Positions 9,186-16,450 of a stretch of 43,719 nucleotides of DNA are shown one piece after another; positions within the stretch are counted from its first letter, which is position 1, and every line of letters begins with the position of its first letter. The notes below the pieces were generated by a model that saw only the letters and a program-made list of their open reading frames with translations, ran no database searches and was not told where the DNA came from. The stretch is from an uncultured Methylobacillus sp. (GTDB lineage: Bacteria; Pseudomonadota; Gammaproteobacteria; Burkholderiales; Methylophilaceae), in assembly GCA_903824575.1 (NCBI GenBank), contig CAIJXJ010000183.1, positions 1 to 43,719 of the forward strand. The letters run 5' to 3'. Made by a program: the position numbers and the translations under genes.

Positions 9186-9788
9186 TCATTTGAAAAACAC
9201 GACAATCAGTGGACTCTTCACGGGTAACGGAATGTGCCAGGATTCAAGAATGGCCTTTGTGGTCGTCGAAACTGGTGGAATGAGCTCTATTGATAATTCA
9301 ATTTTTTCAGACGTGACCTGTCGCGTGACCTTCACGCCTGCCCGATTGAGCTCCTGTTCCAATCGTTTGGCATCACCAACCGGATCGGTGCTATTGATGA
9401 CTTCGGACGTAGTTCCCCGCATCCGCATTGCTTCTTGATCAATCGCGTACGGATCCTTTGTGCTCGTGCGTGGCAACATTACGGTGATACCGGCCACCAC
9501 CAGAATTGTCGCGGCCAAGGCAGCCAGTTGCCAATAGGTTTTTGTTTTTGGAGATGTGGTAGATTCCTGCCGCAACGCAAATCTCAATCGTTGCCAGTCA
9601 TGCTCAAGATCCACCTCTGCTGCCGCAGTCAATTCGGCAGTTTTCATGGTAGTACGCAGGGCTTTGGGCATTGGATCCACACTGCTCGCGCTGACAAGCA
9701 CATCAGGTTCATCCTGAGTTAATTGCGCATACCACTCGATCAGATCATGATCCTCGACGGGAGGCTCAGTAGGATTTTGACTGGTCAT
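9186..9788 (-). CDS. Single-span membrane protein, candidate anti-sigma factor
   Basis: A 200-aa protein with a hydrophilic N-terminal half, one membrane span near residues 86-105 (WQLAALAATILVVAGITVML) and a C-terminal domain of about 90 residues outside. This topology and its position directly after an ECF sigma gene are those of anti-sigma factors. Its ATG follows the sigma stop with no spacer (TAA then ATG), implying translational coupling. I do not see the zinc-finger HxxxCxxC motif of ZAS anti-sigma factors, so the role is inferred from context and topology only. Confidence 0.65.
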   Translation of the reverse strand: MTSQNPTEPPVEDHDLIEWYAQLTQDEPDVLVSASSVDPMPKALRTTMKTAELTAAAEVDLEHDWQRLRFALRQESTTSPKTKTYWQLAALAATILVVAGITVMLPRTSTKDPYAIDQEAMRMRGTTSEVINSTDPVGDAKRLEQELNRAGVKVTRQVTSEKIELSIELIPPVSTTTKAILESWHIPLPVKSPLIVVFFK

Positions 9789-10373
9789 TTACGCGCCTCC
9801 CACAACAAAGTCTTTGCAGGGCTCGAGAAACGCTTTCAATTTCTTCCTGCATTGGGAGATGTATTCACGCGTTGCCGCTGGCGTTCGCTCCAGGAAGGCG
9901 GCCAGTTCATCCATACTCCAACCTTCAAAGGCTGCAAGCTGCATCGCTCCTGCGCGGTCAGGATGAACCTCCGAGAATGACGTGAATCCATGCTGCACAC
10001 AATCCTGCAGGCTTGTCATCGAATCCTGCTCGCAACTGCTGATCAGCTCACTCCAGTCGCCAGATTCAAATAGGTCTTCAAGGGAATCCACTGGGCGCTG
10101 GGATCTGAAATGATCGAGCATGGAGTTCCTCGCAATCGACCATATCCAGGTGCTCACCTTGGATTGACCCTGAAACTTTGACGCAGAACGATAAACCTTA
10201 ATAAAGGTTTCTTGCAGCAGATCCGAGGCATCGGCATCACTCAGGCGATGCTTCCTGAAGAATGCCTTGATACGGCCCGCATAAAGCTTGAACAGGCCAT
10301 CCATCCCACGCTCTGCGTAATGGCCACCGATTACAACCAATGCAAGATAATCTTCACCCGTTTTGTCTGACAT
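9789..10373 (-). CDS. ECF-type RNA polymerase sigma factor
   Basis: A 194-aa sigma-70 family protein. Region 2 is clear at residues ~25-95 (DASDLLQETFIKVY, then VSTWIWSIARNSMLDHFRSQ). Region 4 is near residues 145-185 (GWSMDELAAFLERTPAATREYISQCRKKLKAF), a helix-turn-helix for -35 recognition. ECF factors redirect RNA polymerase in response to envelope signals and are commonly held by a membrane anti-sigma. Here the next gene encodes a single-span membrane protein and the third a caspase-like protease, giving a three-gene unit. Autoregulation from the upstream gap at 10374-10569 is likely but no promoter pair was identified. Confidence 0.9.
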   Translation of the reverse strand: MSDKTGEDYLALVVIGGHYAERGMDGLFKLYAGRIKAFFRKHRLSDADASDLLQETFIKVYRSASKFQGQSKVSTWIWSIARNSMLDHFRSQRPVDSLEDLFESGDWSELISSCEQDSMTSLQDCVQHGFTSFSEVHPDRAGAMQLAAFEGWSMDELAAFLERTPAATREYISQCRKKLKAFLEPCKDFVVGGA

Positions 10374-10569
10374 TGATTATTTTTCTCGTCATTTGAATTC
10401 TATTTATCAGCGGCAGAATTCGTGACTCAATCCTGTGCTGCTTTGCCGCATGGCTGCCGCAAGAGTGTGTAATGATTGGACGCATTTGGCAACCATATAT
10501 CAGGCGTCCAGCTTCAATTTCCAATTCTTATCTCACAGGCAGGCTAAACGTAAAGAGCTTCTACCCGTT

Positions 10570-11760
10570 TTATGGACATCTACCGACACTCATCCCCCTG
10601 CTGCGTCGCCAATACAGCAAGCCAAGCGCAACCATCAACGCGAGTCCAATTTCATCTTCAAGCATATAAATATTGAACCAATGACTGTTGATACCGAAGA
10701 AATTCGGTGCCAATAGCAATGGCAAACCGCCCGCAACCGATGCAAGCCCCAGCGACAAGCCAGTTGCCAGGCCGATGCGCCCAGGCATACTTTGCGCCTG
10801 CATCCACCATAGCGCGGGTACAGTAGATTGCAGCAACAATACTCCCATGGCGAACGTAGCCCAATGTAGCGTGAACGTTTTATCTGAGGGCACGCCAAGG
10901 GCAAAAAACAGCAATCCACCAGAAAGCGCTAATACTATCCAGAGTCTCACATTCAGTCGTGCCGACATTTCCCCACCTAACACCTTGCCGACGGCAGCTA
11001 CTACAGAGGCTAAAAACATCCACAATCCAAGGTTATGATTGTCTATTGCAACGCCTGTCTCCAGCCAGGCTGCCGAGCGAAAAGCCATTATGACAAAGGC
11101 CGTTATTGCAATGCTTGCCACTATTGGTTGAGTTGAGGATGCAGAAAATATCAATCCGCGTGTTGGTGCCAAGCGCCGCTGCAATTGCCAAGTTAGAAAA
11201 GCCAGTAATGCAAGTACCAATCCCATGGCCCACGCGGCATCAAGATTAAGTAACGCCGCACTTGCGCCTAATCCTTGCCCAAGAATGCCGGGGGCCGCCC
11301 ACCAACCGACCATGCGAGGCGTCTTGCTCGACATCAATACCAACCCACCCGCACCTATATGAAAAGCCGCTGAAGCCAGGGGCAATAGAATGAAGGTGAA
11401 TACGAAACCACTGGTCGAATCCCTCCCGACGCCCAGCATGCAGATCGCTGCAATAACCAAGCTTGTCGGAACGAGGGCACTTAGCCTGGAAAGGTCCTGC
11501 CTGCGATCCACCCATAAGCCAAACAAAGGCTGCAAGCCGAAAGCCAATAGGTTAAATAACAATAGTCCAATGACAGCCGATGCCTGGCGATCAAATAACT
11601 GAAAGCCTGACTTAAAACCATCATTCATCACATATGCTGCCGACCACCCTGATGCCAGATCAACGCAACCATGCGCAAGCGCGAGAACAATCACCAACCA
11701 CGGCAAGTGTAATGCGGTCTTGGCAGATTCGAAATCTATGGCTTTCCTTATGAGTATCAT
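10570..11760 (-). CDS. Major facilitator superfamily transporter
   Basis: A 396-aa polytopic inner-membrane protein with about 12 hydrophobic segments. The loop GLWVDRRQDLSRL matches the MFS motif A position between spans 2 and 3. The segment LASAAFHIGAGGLVLMSSKTPRMVGW resembles the fosmidomycin-resistance (Fsr-like) subgroup, but the substrate cannot be read from sequence. It is divergent from the exported gene at 11800, with only 39 bases between the start codons, so promoters must overlap or lie within coding sequence. Confidence 0.8.
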   Translation of the reverse strand: MILIRKAIDFESAKTALHLPWLVIVLALAHGCVDLASGWSAAYVMNDGFKSGFQLFDRQASAVIGLLLFNLLAFGLQPLFGLWVDRRQDLSRLSALVPTSLVIAAICMLGVGRDSTSGFVFTFILLPLASAAFHIGAGGLVLMSSKTPRMVGWWAAPGILGQGLGASAALLNLDAAWAMGLVLALLAFLTWQLQRRLAPTRGLIFSASSTQPIVASIAITAFVIMAFRSAAWLETGVAIDNHNLGLWMFLASVVAAVGKVLGGEMSARLNVRLWIVLALSGGLLFFALGVPSDKTFTLHWATFAMGVLLLQSTVPALWWMQAQSMPGRIGLATGLSLGLASVAGGLPLLLAPNFFGINSHWFNIYMLEDEIGLALMVALGLLYWRRSRGMSVGRCP

Positions 11761-11799
11761 TTACATTGAATCTTCAATTTCACAAATAACGACTCTAAC

Positions 11800-12453
11800 A
11801 TGCGCCGAATACGATTGATCCCTTTACTGCTGCTCAGCCTTAGCCAATTTGCCAGTGCGGACTTGATCACTCCTTACTCCACAAATGATCATTATCAACA
11901 GCGGTTCGATGAAACTCAGATCGTTGATGAGACGGACCAATGGTGTCAAGGAAAAAATAAGGATGAGGCATGCATCATGCCACTCACTGCCTTTGAGGAT
12001 GGCGGGAACGGGCTATGCCGGCGGATGAAAAATGATTTACGCGAGACCATCCAGCTCACTTGCGTAACTGAACCAAGACTGGAGCTCAACCAGACAGTCA
12101 CGCCAGAATTTGACGTTAGTCCTGAGACCTGTCCCGGCCTGGAAGATATCAAAAGCCCACGCGAACAGGGGCTCCCCCTGTCGTGCAAGTGGCGAAAACA
12201 GCGCGCGACCGATCAATCTTGCCTCAAAAAAGCTGCGGGTGCAGCCTGTACCGTCACCGGCACGCAGGGTAAGCTGGCCGTTAAATTCGATGGCTTCTGC
12301 TATAACTCGGACAAAATTTACAAGTATTACGCTGCCGGTCGCCAACAGTACACCCGAAAGGAATTCGTTTGCTTCCCCGGGAGTCTTATCAGTCACGAAT
12401 ACACGCCGGTCGGCACGCTAAACAAAATTCAGCAATTTTTTAAACCGGAATAA
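11800..12453 (+). CDS. Exported Cys-rich protein of unknown function
   Basis: A 217-aa protein with a signal peptide (MRRIRLIPLLLLSLSQFASA). The mature part has about ten cysteines (WCQGKNKDEACIM, GLCRRM, LTCVTE, ETCPGL, LSCKW, SCLKKAAGAACTV, GFCYN, FVCFPG), suggesting a disulfide-stabilised periplasmic or secreted protein. No family recognised. It begins a plus-strand run of exported genes (11800-15302) that faces the DGR gene set. Confidence 0.7.
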   Translation: MRRIRLIPLLLLSLSQFASADLITPYSTNDHYQQRFDETQIVDETDQWCQGKNKDEACIMPLTAFEDGGNGLCRRMKNDLRETIQLTCVTEPRLELNQTVTPEFDVSPETCPGLEDIKSPREQGLPLSCKWRKQRATDQSCLKKAAGAACTVTGTQGKLAVKFDGFCYNSDKIYKYYAAGRQQYTRKEFVCFPGSLISHEYTPVGTLNKIQQFFKPE

Positions 12454-12508
12454 TGTCAAAAATACCTCCAGGCATTCAACATTTTCGGAGCAAAATCCAA
12501 TAATTCCT

Positions 12509-13267
12509 ATGCGTAACTTCATGCTTACCTTGTTCCTGGTTGTTATGACGTTCTGTGCATCCCTTGGAATGGCAGACTCTGCCGTTGAATCCGGCAAACT
12601 GCTCATGGATTGCGCCGACTGTCCTGAAATGATCTCGATTGCCCCAGGAAAATTCGAGATGGTCTCAATCAACAGCCCTGACGTGTTTAGTACCGAGAAT
12701 ATCATCGTCATAGACCATGCCTATGCCATTGGCAGAACCGAAGTCACTCAGCACCAATGGCAATTGGTTATGGGTGACAATCCAAGCGAATTCAAGAAAT
12801 GCGGCGGTAATTGCCCCGTTGAAAACATAAGCTGGAATGATGCTCAGAATTTCATCCGAAAACTCAACGCAAACACAGGAAAAACATACCGGCTACCGAC
12901 AGAAGCCGAGTGGGAATATGCTTGTCGGGCTGGAGGTAAAACAAATTACTGCGGCGGGAATGATATTGATGCCGTCGCTTGGTATGAACAGAACAGCGGG
13001 GACACCACCCACCCTGTCGCAGGCAAACAGGCCAATGCGTGGGGCCTTTATGACATGACCGGCAATGCTTGGGAATGGGTGGACAATGATCCCATGGCAG
13101 GCCACGGCACCTTAGCGACAGGTAAGGTATCGACTAATGATAAAAAGATACTTCGTGGCGGATCCTGGGAAGACGGCCCCCAATTCTCAAAAATATACAG
13201 ACGCAACAAAGCGATTCCCAGTCTCTATGGAAACATCAGCGGTTTACGGCTGGCTGAAAGTTTGTAA
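12509..13267 (+). CDS. Exported FGE/SUMF1-fold protein without a DGR variable repeat
   Basis: A 252-aa protein with a signal peptide ending near MADS. It has the formylglycine-generating-enzyme-like (C-type lectin-related) domain: DCADCPEMISIAPGKFEM, GRTEVTQHQWQLVMGDNP, CPVENISWNDAQNFI, YRLPTEAEWEYACRAGG, YCGGND, GLYDMTGNAWEWV and a final LRGGSW...GLRLAES. From RGGSW to RLA it has the same 34-residue length as the DGR targets, but its nucleotides differ from the template at many non-adenine positions, so it is a fixed paralogue and not a DGR target. The two catalytic cysteines of true FGE are not seen in the last segment; a binding role is more likely than sulfatase maturation. Confidence 0.8.
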   Translation: MRNFMLTLFLVVMTFCASLGMADSAVESGKLLMDCADCPEMISIAPGKFEMVSINSPDVFSTENIIVIDHAYAIGRTEVTQHQWQLVMGDNPSEFKKCGGNCPVENISWNDAQNFIRKLNANTGKTYRLPTEAEWEYACRAGGKTNYCGGNDIDAVAWYEQNSGDTTHPVAGKQANAWGLYDMTGNAWEWVDNDPMAGHGTLATGKVSTNDKKILRGGSWEDGPQFSKIYRRNKAIPSLYGNISGLRLAESL

Positions 13268-13521
13268 CTTGTAGGCCAGAAACTTAGATCAGCGCCCCTG
13301 CACACTGTAAATCCGGGCCCTTTTACTAGTCCGGACAGTTGGACTGATGCATAAAATGGTGTGCACTACCCCTGACACAAGATAGAGATCTATCGTCATA
13401 GCTTCATGATCTGCAAATGTGCGCAGAGAAGCCAAAAGCCCTTCGGCTTATCTTTCCCATCAGAGGAAGTCAACCGATAACGCTTTTGCAAGTGGATAAC
13501 ACCTAAGAAGTCAGGGACTGT
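13268..13521. other. Intergenic gap with a small hairpin
   Basis: About 250 bases without a gene. A 5-bp stem with a tetraloop (aagcc cttc ggctt, 13436-13449) followed by a short pyrimidine-rich run could be a weak terminator. AGGGA before 13522 is the ribosome site of the next gene. Confidence 0.35.
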
Positions 13522-14085
13522 ATGACGAAAATTCTATTGTTTTTTTTATGCTGCTTGGCGATCAACTTTCCGGTGTGTGCTGGTCAATCCGACGATCCCT
13601 CCCTGCCGGATGCAACGCAGGACATTGCGCAAGGATCGAAGAGTAGCGCTGATCAATTTCGCTATAACAACAAGGGCAACCTGACCCACGTTGAGGATAT
13701 CGAAGGCGATCGCTTCGATCTGACTTATGACGGCAACGGCAAGATCATGCGGATTATTGAAAGAAGTCAGGGCAGTAAAAACGCAAAGGGTTTTACCCGC
13801 CAATTGATCATTAAACGTAATAGCTTCGGGCTTCCCGTGTTGATCACCATCAAGGGAGTAGGCAGGCAGCGCATGCACTATGACAGCCAAGGCAGGTTGT
13901 TGCATATCGATAATGATCAGAAGAATCGACGTTCCTTCTGCGGTGGAACTGTCATGCGTTCAAGCCAGATTGTGCCGATTGGCAAACACGATCCATTAAG
14001 AGATCCTGTAGAGGATCAAGTGCAATTCATCAGAGATAAGCTGCAGTCATTGTTCACTCTAGCGAATACAGAACTGCCCCTATAA
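13522..14085 (+). CDS. Exported short YD/RHS-repeat protein
   Basis: A 187-aa protein with a signal peptide (MTKILLFFLCCLAINFPVCA) and ribosome site AGGGA. Residues ~45-135 show YD-type repeats: FRYNNKGNLTHVEDIEGD, FDLTYDGNGKIMRIIER, MHYDSQGRLLHIDND. Such repeats form beta-strand shells in RHS/teneurin proteins, but here only a few are present with no toxin tip. It may be a fragment or a stand-alone binding module. It shares the repeat type with the larger RHS protein at 16451-18013 on the other strand. Confidence 0.75.
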   Translation: MTKILLFFLCCLAINFPVCAGQSDDPSLPDATQDIAQGSKSSADQFRYNNKGNLTHVEDIEGDRFDLTYDGNGKIMRIIERSQGSKNAKGFTRQLIIKRNSFGLPVLITIKGVGRQRMHYDSQGRLLHIDNDQKNRRSFCGGTVMRSSQIVPIGKHDPLRDPVEDQVQFIRDKLQSLFTLANTELPL

Positions 14086-14127
14086 AGTATTTAAACGCAC
14101 CCCATCAATAGCCATCAGAAAAACATC

Positions 14128-14916
14128 ATGAAAAAAATCTTCGCTCTAATTTTTATTTCGGCATTAACGGCCCCCTTCCAATCGATGGCGTGCATCAGCA
14201 ATCAAGTGCCGGAAATAGAGGAGCACATCAGGTTTTATCCAATCGTAGGGGACAAGACCAGTCACTGGCCGGAAGAAGTAAATGCGGTGTTAGGCTCGTA
14301 TCTCTCGTTCCTGGTGCCGGTCGACACGAAAATTGAAATCGTGCAACGAAAGGACGGGCCATTAGTCCAGCTAAACGAAGCCAAGAGCAAACTGTTGCTT
14401 GTCTCGCGCTATGTGGTGCCAGCCTGGGATGATATTGAATATGACACAAAGAAATTCAAATGGGTGCATTTCGCCTCCTCAACCTACGGCAACAGCGAAC
14501 TAAGAATGCATTCGGCAGGTGGCTGGAAGAAGTCGATGAAATTCGTTTTTAACTACCAATCAGAGGCAGATCAAGTATCTAGGCCTCCTGAGAAACTGAC
14601 GCTAGTCGCAGGGGAACATAAAACGATTCTGATAGATGCCTATGGCAATATCGAAGTCACCGTTGCTGGCAAGGTGTCTGACGGGTGGACTGCATCACCC
14701 GATAAAGAGACTGGCTTTACGCTGATCAGAGTCCAGCAGGTTGACCCGATTTATACCGGCGAAGAAAACTTCAAGGAACCAGAGCCTCAAGTAAAACTAT
14801 TTTTCAAAAACAACCGTGATCCCGTCGATAGCACTATGGTCGTGCATCAAGGAGGAAGTCTGTTTGGGAAAAGGTATCAATTCAAAATCCAGGTAATAGG
14901 AACTCCGGCGTGTTGA
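14128..14916 (+). CDS. Exported protein of unknown function
   Basis: A 262-aa protein with a signal peptide (MKKIFALIFISALTAPFQSMA) followed directly by Cys22, and a second Cys at the extreme C-terminus, which could pair. The mature part is beta-rich by residue pattern and has no motif I recognise. It is 42 bases after the YD-repeat gene on the same strand, consistent with co-transcription. Confidence 0.65.
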   Translation: MKKIFALIFISALTAPFQSMACISNQVPEIEEHIRFYPIVGDKTSHWPEEVNAVLGSYLSFLVPVDTKIEIVQRKDGPLVQLNEAKSKLLLVSRYVVPAWDDIEYDTKKFKWVHFASSTYGNSELRMHSAGGWKKSMKFVFNYQSEADQVSRPPEKLTLVAGEHKTILIDAYGNIEVTVAGKVSDGWTASPDKETGFTLIRVQQVDPIYTGEENFKEPEPQVKLFFKNNRDPVDSTMVVHQGGSLFGKRYQFKIQVIGTPAC

Positions 14917-14984
14917 ACCTTACGCCACCTAAATGCAATATCGTTCAAGTCATCACGATGTGAAACGGTAGTGCAACAATCCCA

Positions 14985-15302
14985 ATGAACCAGTTGCAAG
15001 CCTTGGGGCTTACACTGGCCTGCGAACTGCCAGTAATGGCGGTGTTGGCAAGGTCGGTGCCGATCAAGCGCCTGTTGATTATCGCAACAGGCGCATCCTG
15101 CCTGACGCATCCGCTCGCGTGGCGCGCTGCGCTGGTCTTATCTGCAGATCAATATGTCACAGGCTTATGGCTAATTGAGCTTTGCGTGGTATTGATCGAA
15201 GCGCTCTGGTATCAGGCATGGCTGAGGGTTGGTACCGCCAGAGCACTTTGGTGGTCGCTAGTGGCGAATGCAACGTCTTTTGGGTTAGGGTGGCTGCTGT
15301 AG
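14985..15302 (+). CDS. Small integral membrane protein
   Basis: A 105-aa protein with three or four hydrophobic segments (ALGLTLACELPVMAVLA, LLIIATGASCL, LWLIELCVVLIEALWY, LWWSLVANATSFGLGWLL). No good ribosome site is visible. It ends 100 bases from the convergent DGR target 2. Function unknown. Confidence 0.55.
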   Translation: MNQLQALGLTLACELPVMAVLARSVPIKRLLIIATGASCLTHPLAWRAALVLSADQYVTGLWLIELCVVLIEALWYQAWLRVGTARALWWSLVANATSFGLGWLL

Positions 15303-15376
15303 AACAGCCGTCTGCCATGCGTACCCCAGCCGTACAAATTCAGCAAGGAGTAAAGGGGTAAAGATTCAAGGACTAA

Positions 15377-15412
15377 GCTCCCTCCCACTTCGCTACGCTA
15401 CGTTACGGGAGC
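15377..15412 (-). promoter_or_regulatory. Stem-loop after VR2 (candidate DGR retrohoming hairpin)
   Basis: Perfect 6-bp arms gctccc (15377-15382) and gggagc (15407-15412) enclose 24 bases including the target stop codon. The stem begins 2 bases beyond the VR end. A hairpin just downstream of the VR is known to promote target recognition in the Bordetella phage DGR; the role here is by analogy. Confidence 0.55.
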
Positions 15413-16026
15413 GTTCTGGCAAGACGGAAGCCGCTGAGGAAGTCCCGGGTCGCAGGGCCGCTGTTGCTGCGATTCGCCGCGCGGGCGCCCGGCGGAGCGC
15501 TGTACCACGAACCGCCACGCACCACACGAGCGTCGCAAATGCCCTCGTAGCAATCTTCCACCCATTCCCATACATTACCTGACATGTCATGTAAACCGTA
15601 GCCGTTCGGTTTCTTAAATCCTACTGTATGAGTTTTACCTCCGCTATTCCCAAAATACCAGCCCACAGCATTAAGGTTGCCTCCACCACAGTATTCATCG
15701 TCAGTGCCGCCATGGCACGCGAATTCCCATTCATCTTCATTCGGCAAGCGATATTGTTTGCCGCTTGTGCCGTTGAGCTTTTGAAGGAAAACCTGCACAT
15801 CATTCCAACTCACACTATCCACTGGGCAGTTGTCGCCGCAATCACTGAAGCTGCTGGGGTTGTTGCCCATGACCGCCTTCCACTGGCCTTGGGTCACTTC
15901 ATACTTACCCATTTCAAAGTTCATGCCGGGGATAGGGATCATTACGATACCGACATCGGCAGCATGAGCAGCAGGTATCAGACTTACCGCCAACACGGCG
16001 GCGGCTAAAATGGATTTCAGTTTCAT
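15403..16026 (-). CDS. DGR target 2: exported FGE/C-type-lectin-fold variable protein
   Basis: A 207-aa protein starting at ATG 16026 with GGGAGAA just upstream; an upstream in-frame start would only add non-signal residues. Signal peptide MKLKSILAAAVLAVSLIPAAHA is nearly identical to that of target 1. FGE-fold motifs follow: GKYEVTQGQWKAVMGNNP, CPVDSVSWNDV, YRLPNEDEWEFACHGG, GYGLHDMSGNVWEWVEDC. Residues ~168-204 are encoded by VR2 (RGGSWYSAPPGARAAN, ending GFRLAR). Six or so framework cysteines outside the VR suggest disulfides. The protein should be periplasmic or secreted, with the C-terminal face diversified for ligand binding. Confidence 0.9.
   Translation of the reverse strand: MKLKSILAAAVLAVSLIPAAHAADVGIVMIPIPGMNFEMGKYEVTQGQWKAVMGNNPSSFSDCGDNCPVDSVSWNDVQVFLQKLNGTSGKQYRLPNEDEWEFACHGGTDDEYCGGGNLNAVGWYFGNSGGKTHTVGFKKPNGYGLHDMSGNVWEWVEDCYEGICDARVVRGGSWYSAPPGARAANRSNSGPATRDFLSGFRLARTLP
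15415..15525 (-). repeat. Variable repeat 2 (VR2)
   Basis: 111 bp aligned without gaps to the TR. It differs at 20 positions; 19 are adenines in the TR sense strand. The exception is one C-to-G change at 15522 (Leu in TR, Val here) near the 5' edge. The last ~18 bases (ggcttccgtcttgccaga on the coding strand) are identical to TR and form the start of the IMH. Confidence 0.93.
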
Positions 16027-16116
16027 TCGGTTCTCCCAGGCGATTAAAATAACGACGTTGAACAACTTGCATTTTCCAATACGAGCCAATGCAACTCAGA
16101 CGTGTATTATACATTG

Positions 16117-16317
16117 CTATGATTTTGGTGCTGACGCTACAATGGTCGCTGTCACCGTGTTTTTTTGGATAAAACCACCCGATTCGCCTGTGATCGACTC
16201 CATAGTCCAGGAAACTAAGGAAGTTTCTAATGTTTCCTTTGCCGCCTGAACTGCTGATTGAAGCGCCTCAGAAATGTCGCCGTTATCAGATGTGCCTGAA
16301 AATGTTTGCTTATTCAT
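16117..16317 (-). CDS. Small acidic protein, possibly dodecin-like
   Basis: A 66-aa protein starting at ATG 16317, with GGGGGAC about 5 bases upstream; an upstream in-frame ATG at 16329 has no ribosome site. Sequence features: SGTSDNGDISEALQSAVQAA (a helix), then GESGGFIQKNTVTATIVAS (a beta pair). This helix-plus-strands plan and size resemble dodecin-like small proteins, but no binding residues can be assigned. No signal peptide. It lies between the RHS gene and target 2, same strand. Confidence 0.6.
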   Translation of the reverse strand: MNKQTFSGTSDNGDISEALQSAVQAAKETLETSLVSWTMESITGESGGFIQKNTVTATIVASAPKS

Positions 16318-16450
16318 AAAGTCCCCCATTACAAAATTTATCTTGTGTCCGCCGGCGCTAAGTCTGCAACGCGTTCCTTATACAAGTGTCGCCGAATCTT
16401 CCTGCTTAAAATGATCAGCATGAGCACCATGTTCGTCGGCACCATAATCA

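Larger units (their letters stand above)
15332..15588 (-). repeat. Target 2 copy of the duplicated 3' block (VR plus flank)
   Basis: This block aligns without gaps to 19639-19895: about 83 bases of 3' flank, the whole 111-bp VR and the coding sequence before it. Outside the VR the copies are nearly identical (for example gactaagctccctcccac and gctacgttacgggagcg in both), so the two targets arose by duplication or are kept alike by gene conversion. Confidence 0.85.

Noticed and set aside
13150-13267. C-terminus of the FGE-fold protein as a third variable repeat
   Set aside because: The protein tail aligns in length, but the DNA differs from the TR at many non-adenine positions and lacks the shared IMH and hairpin flank.
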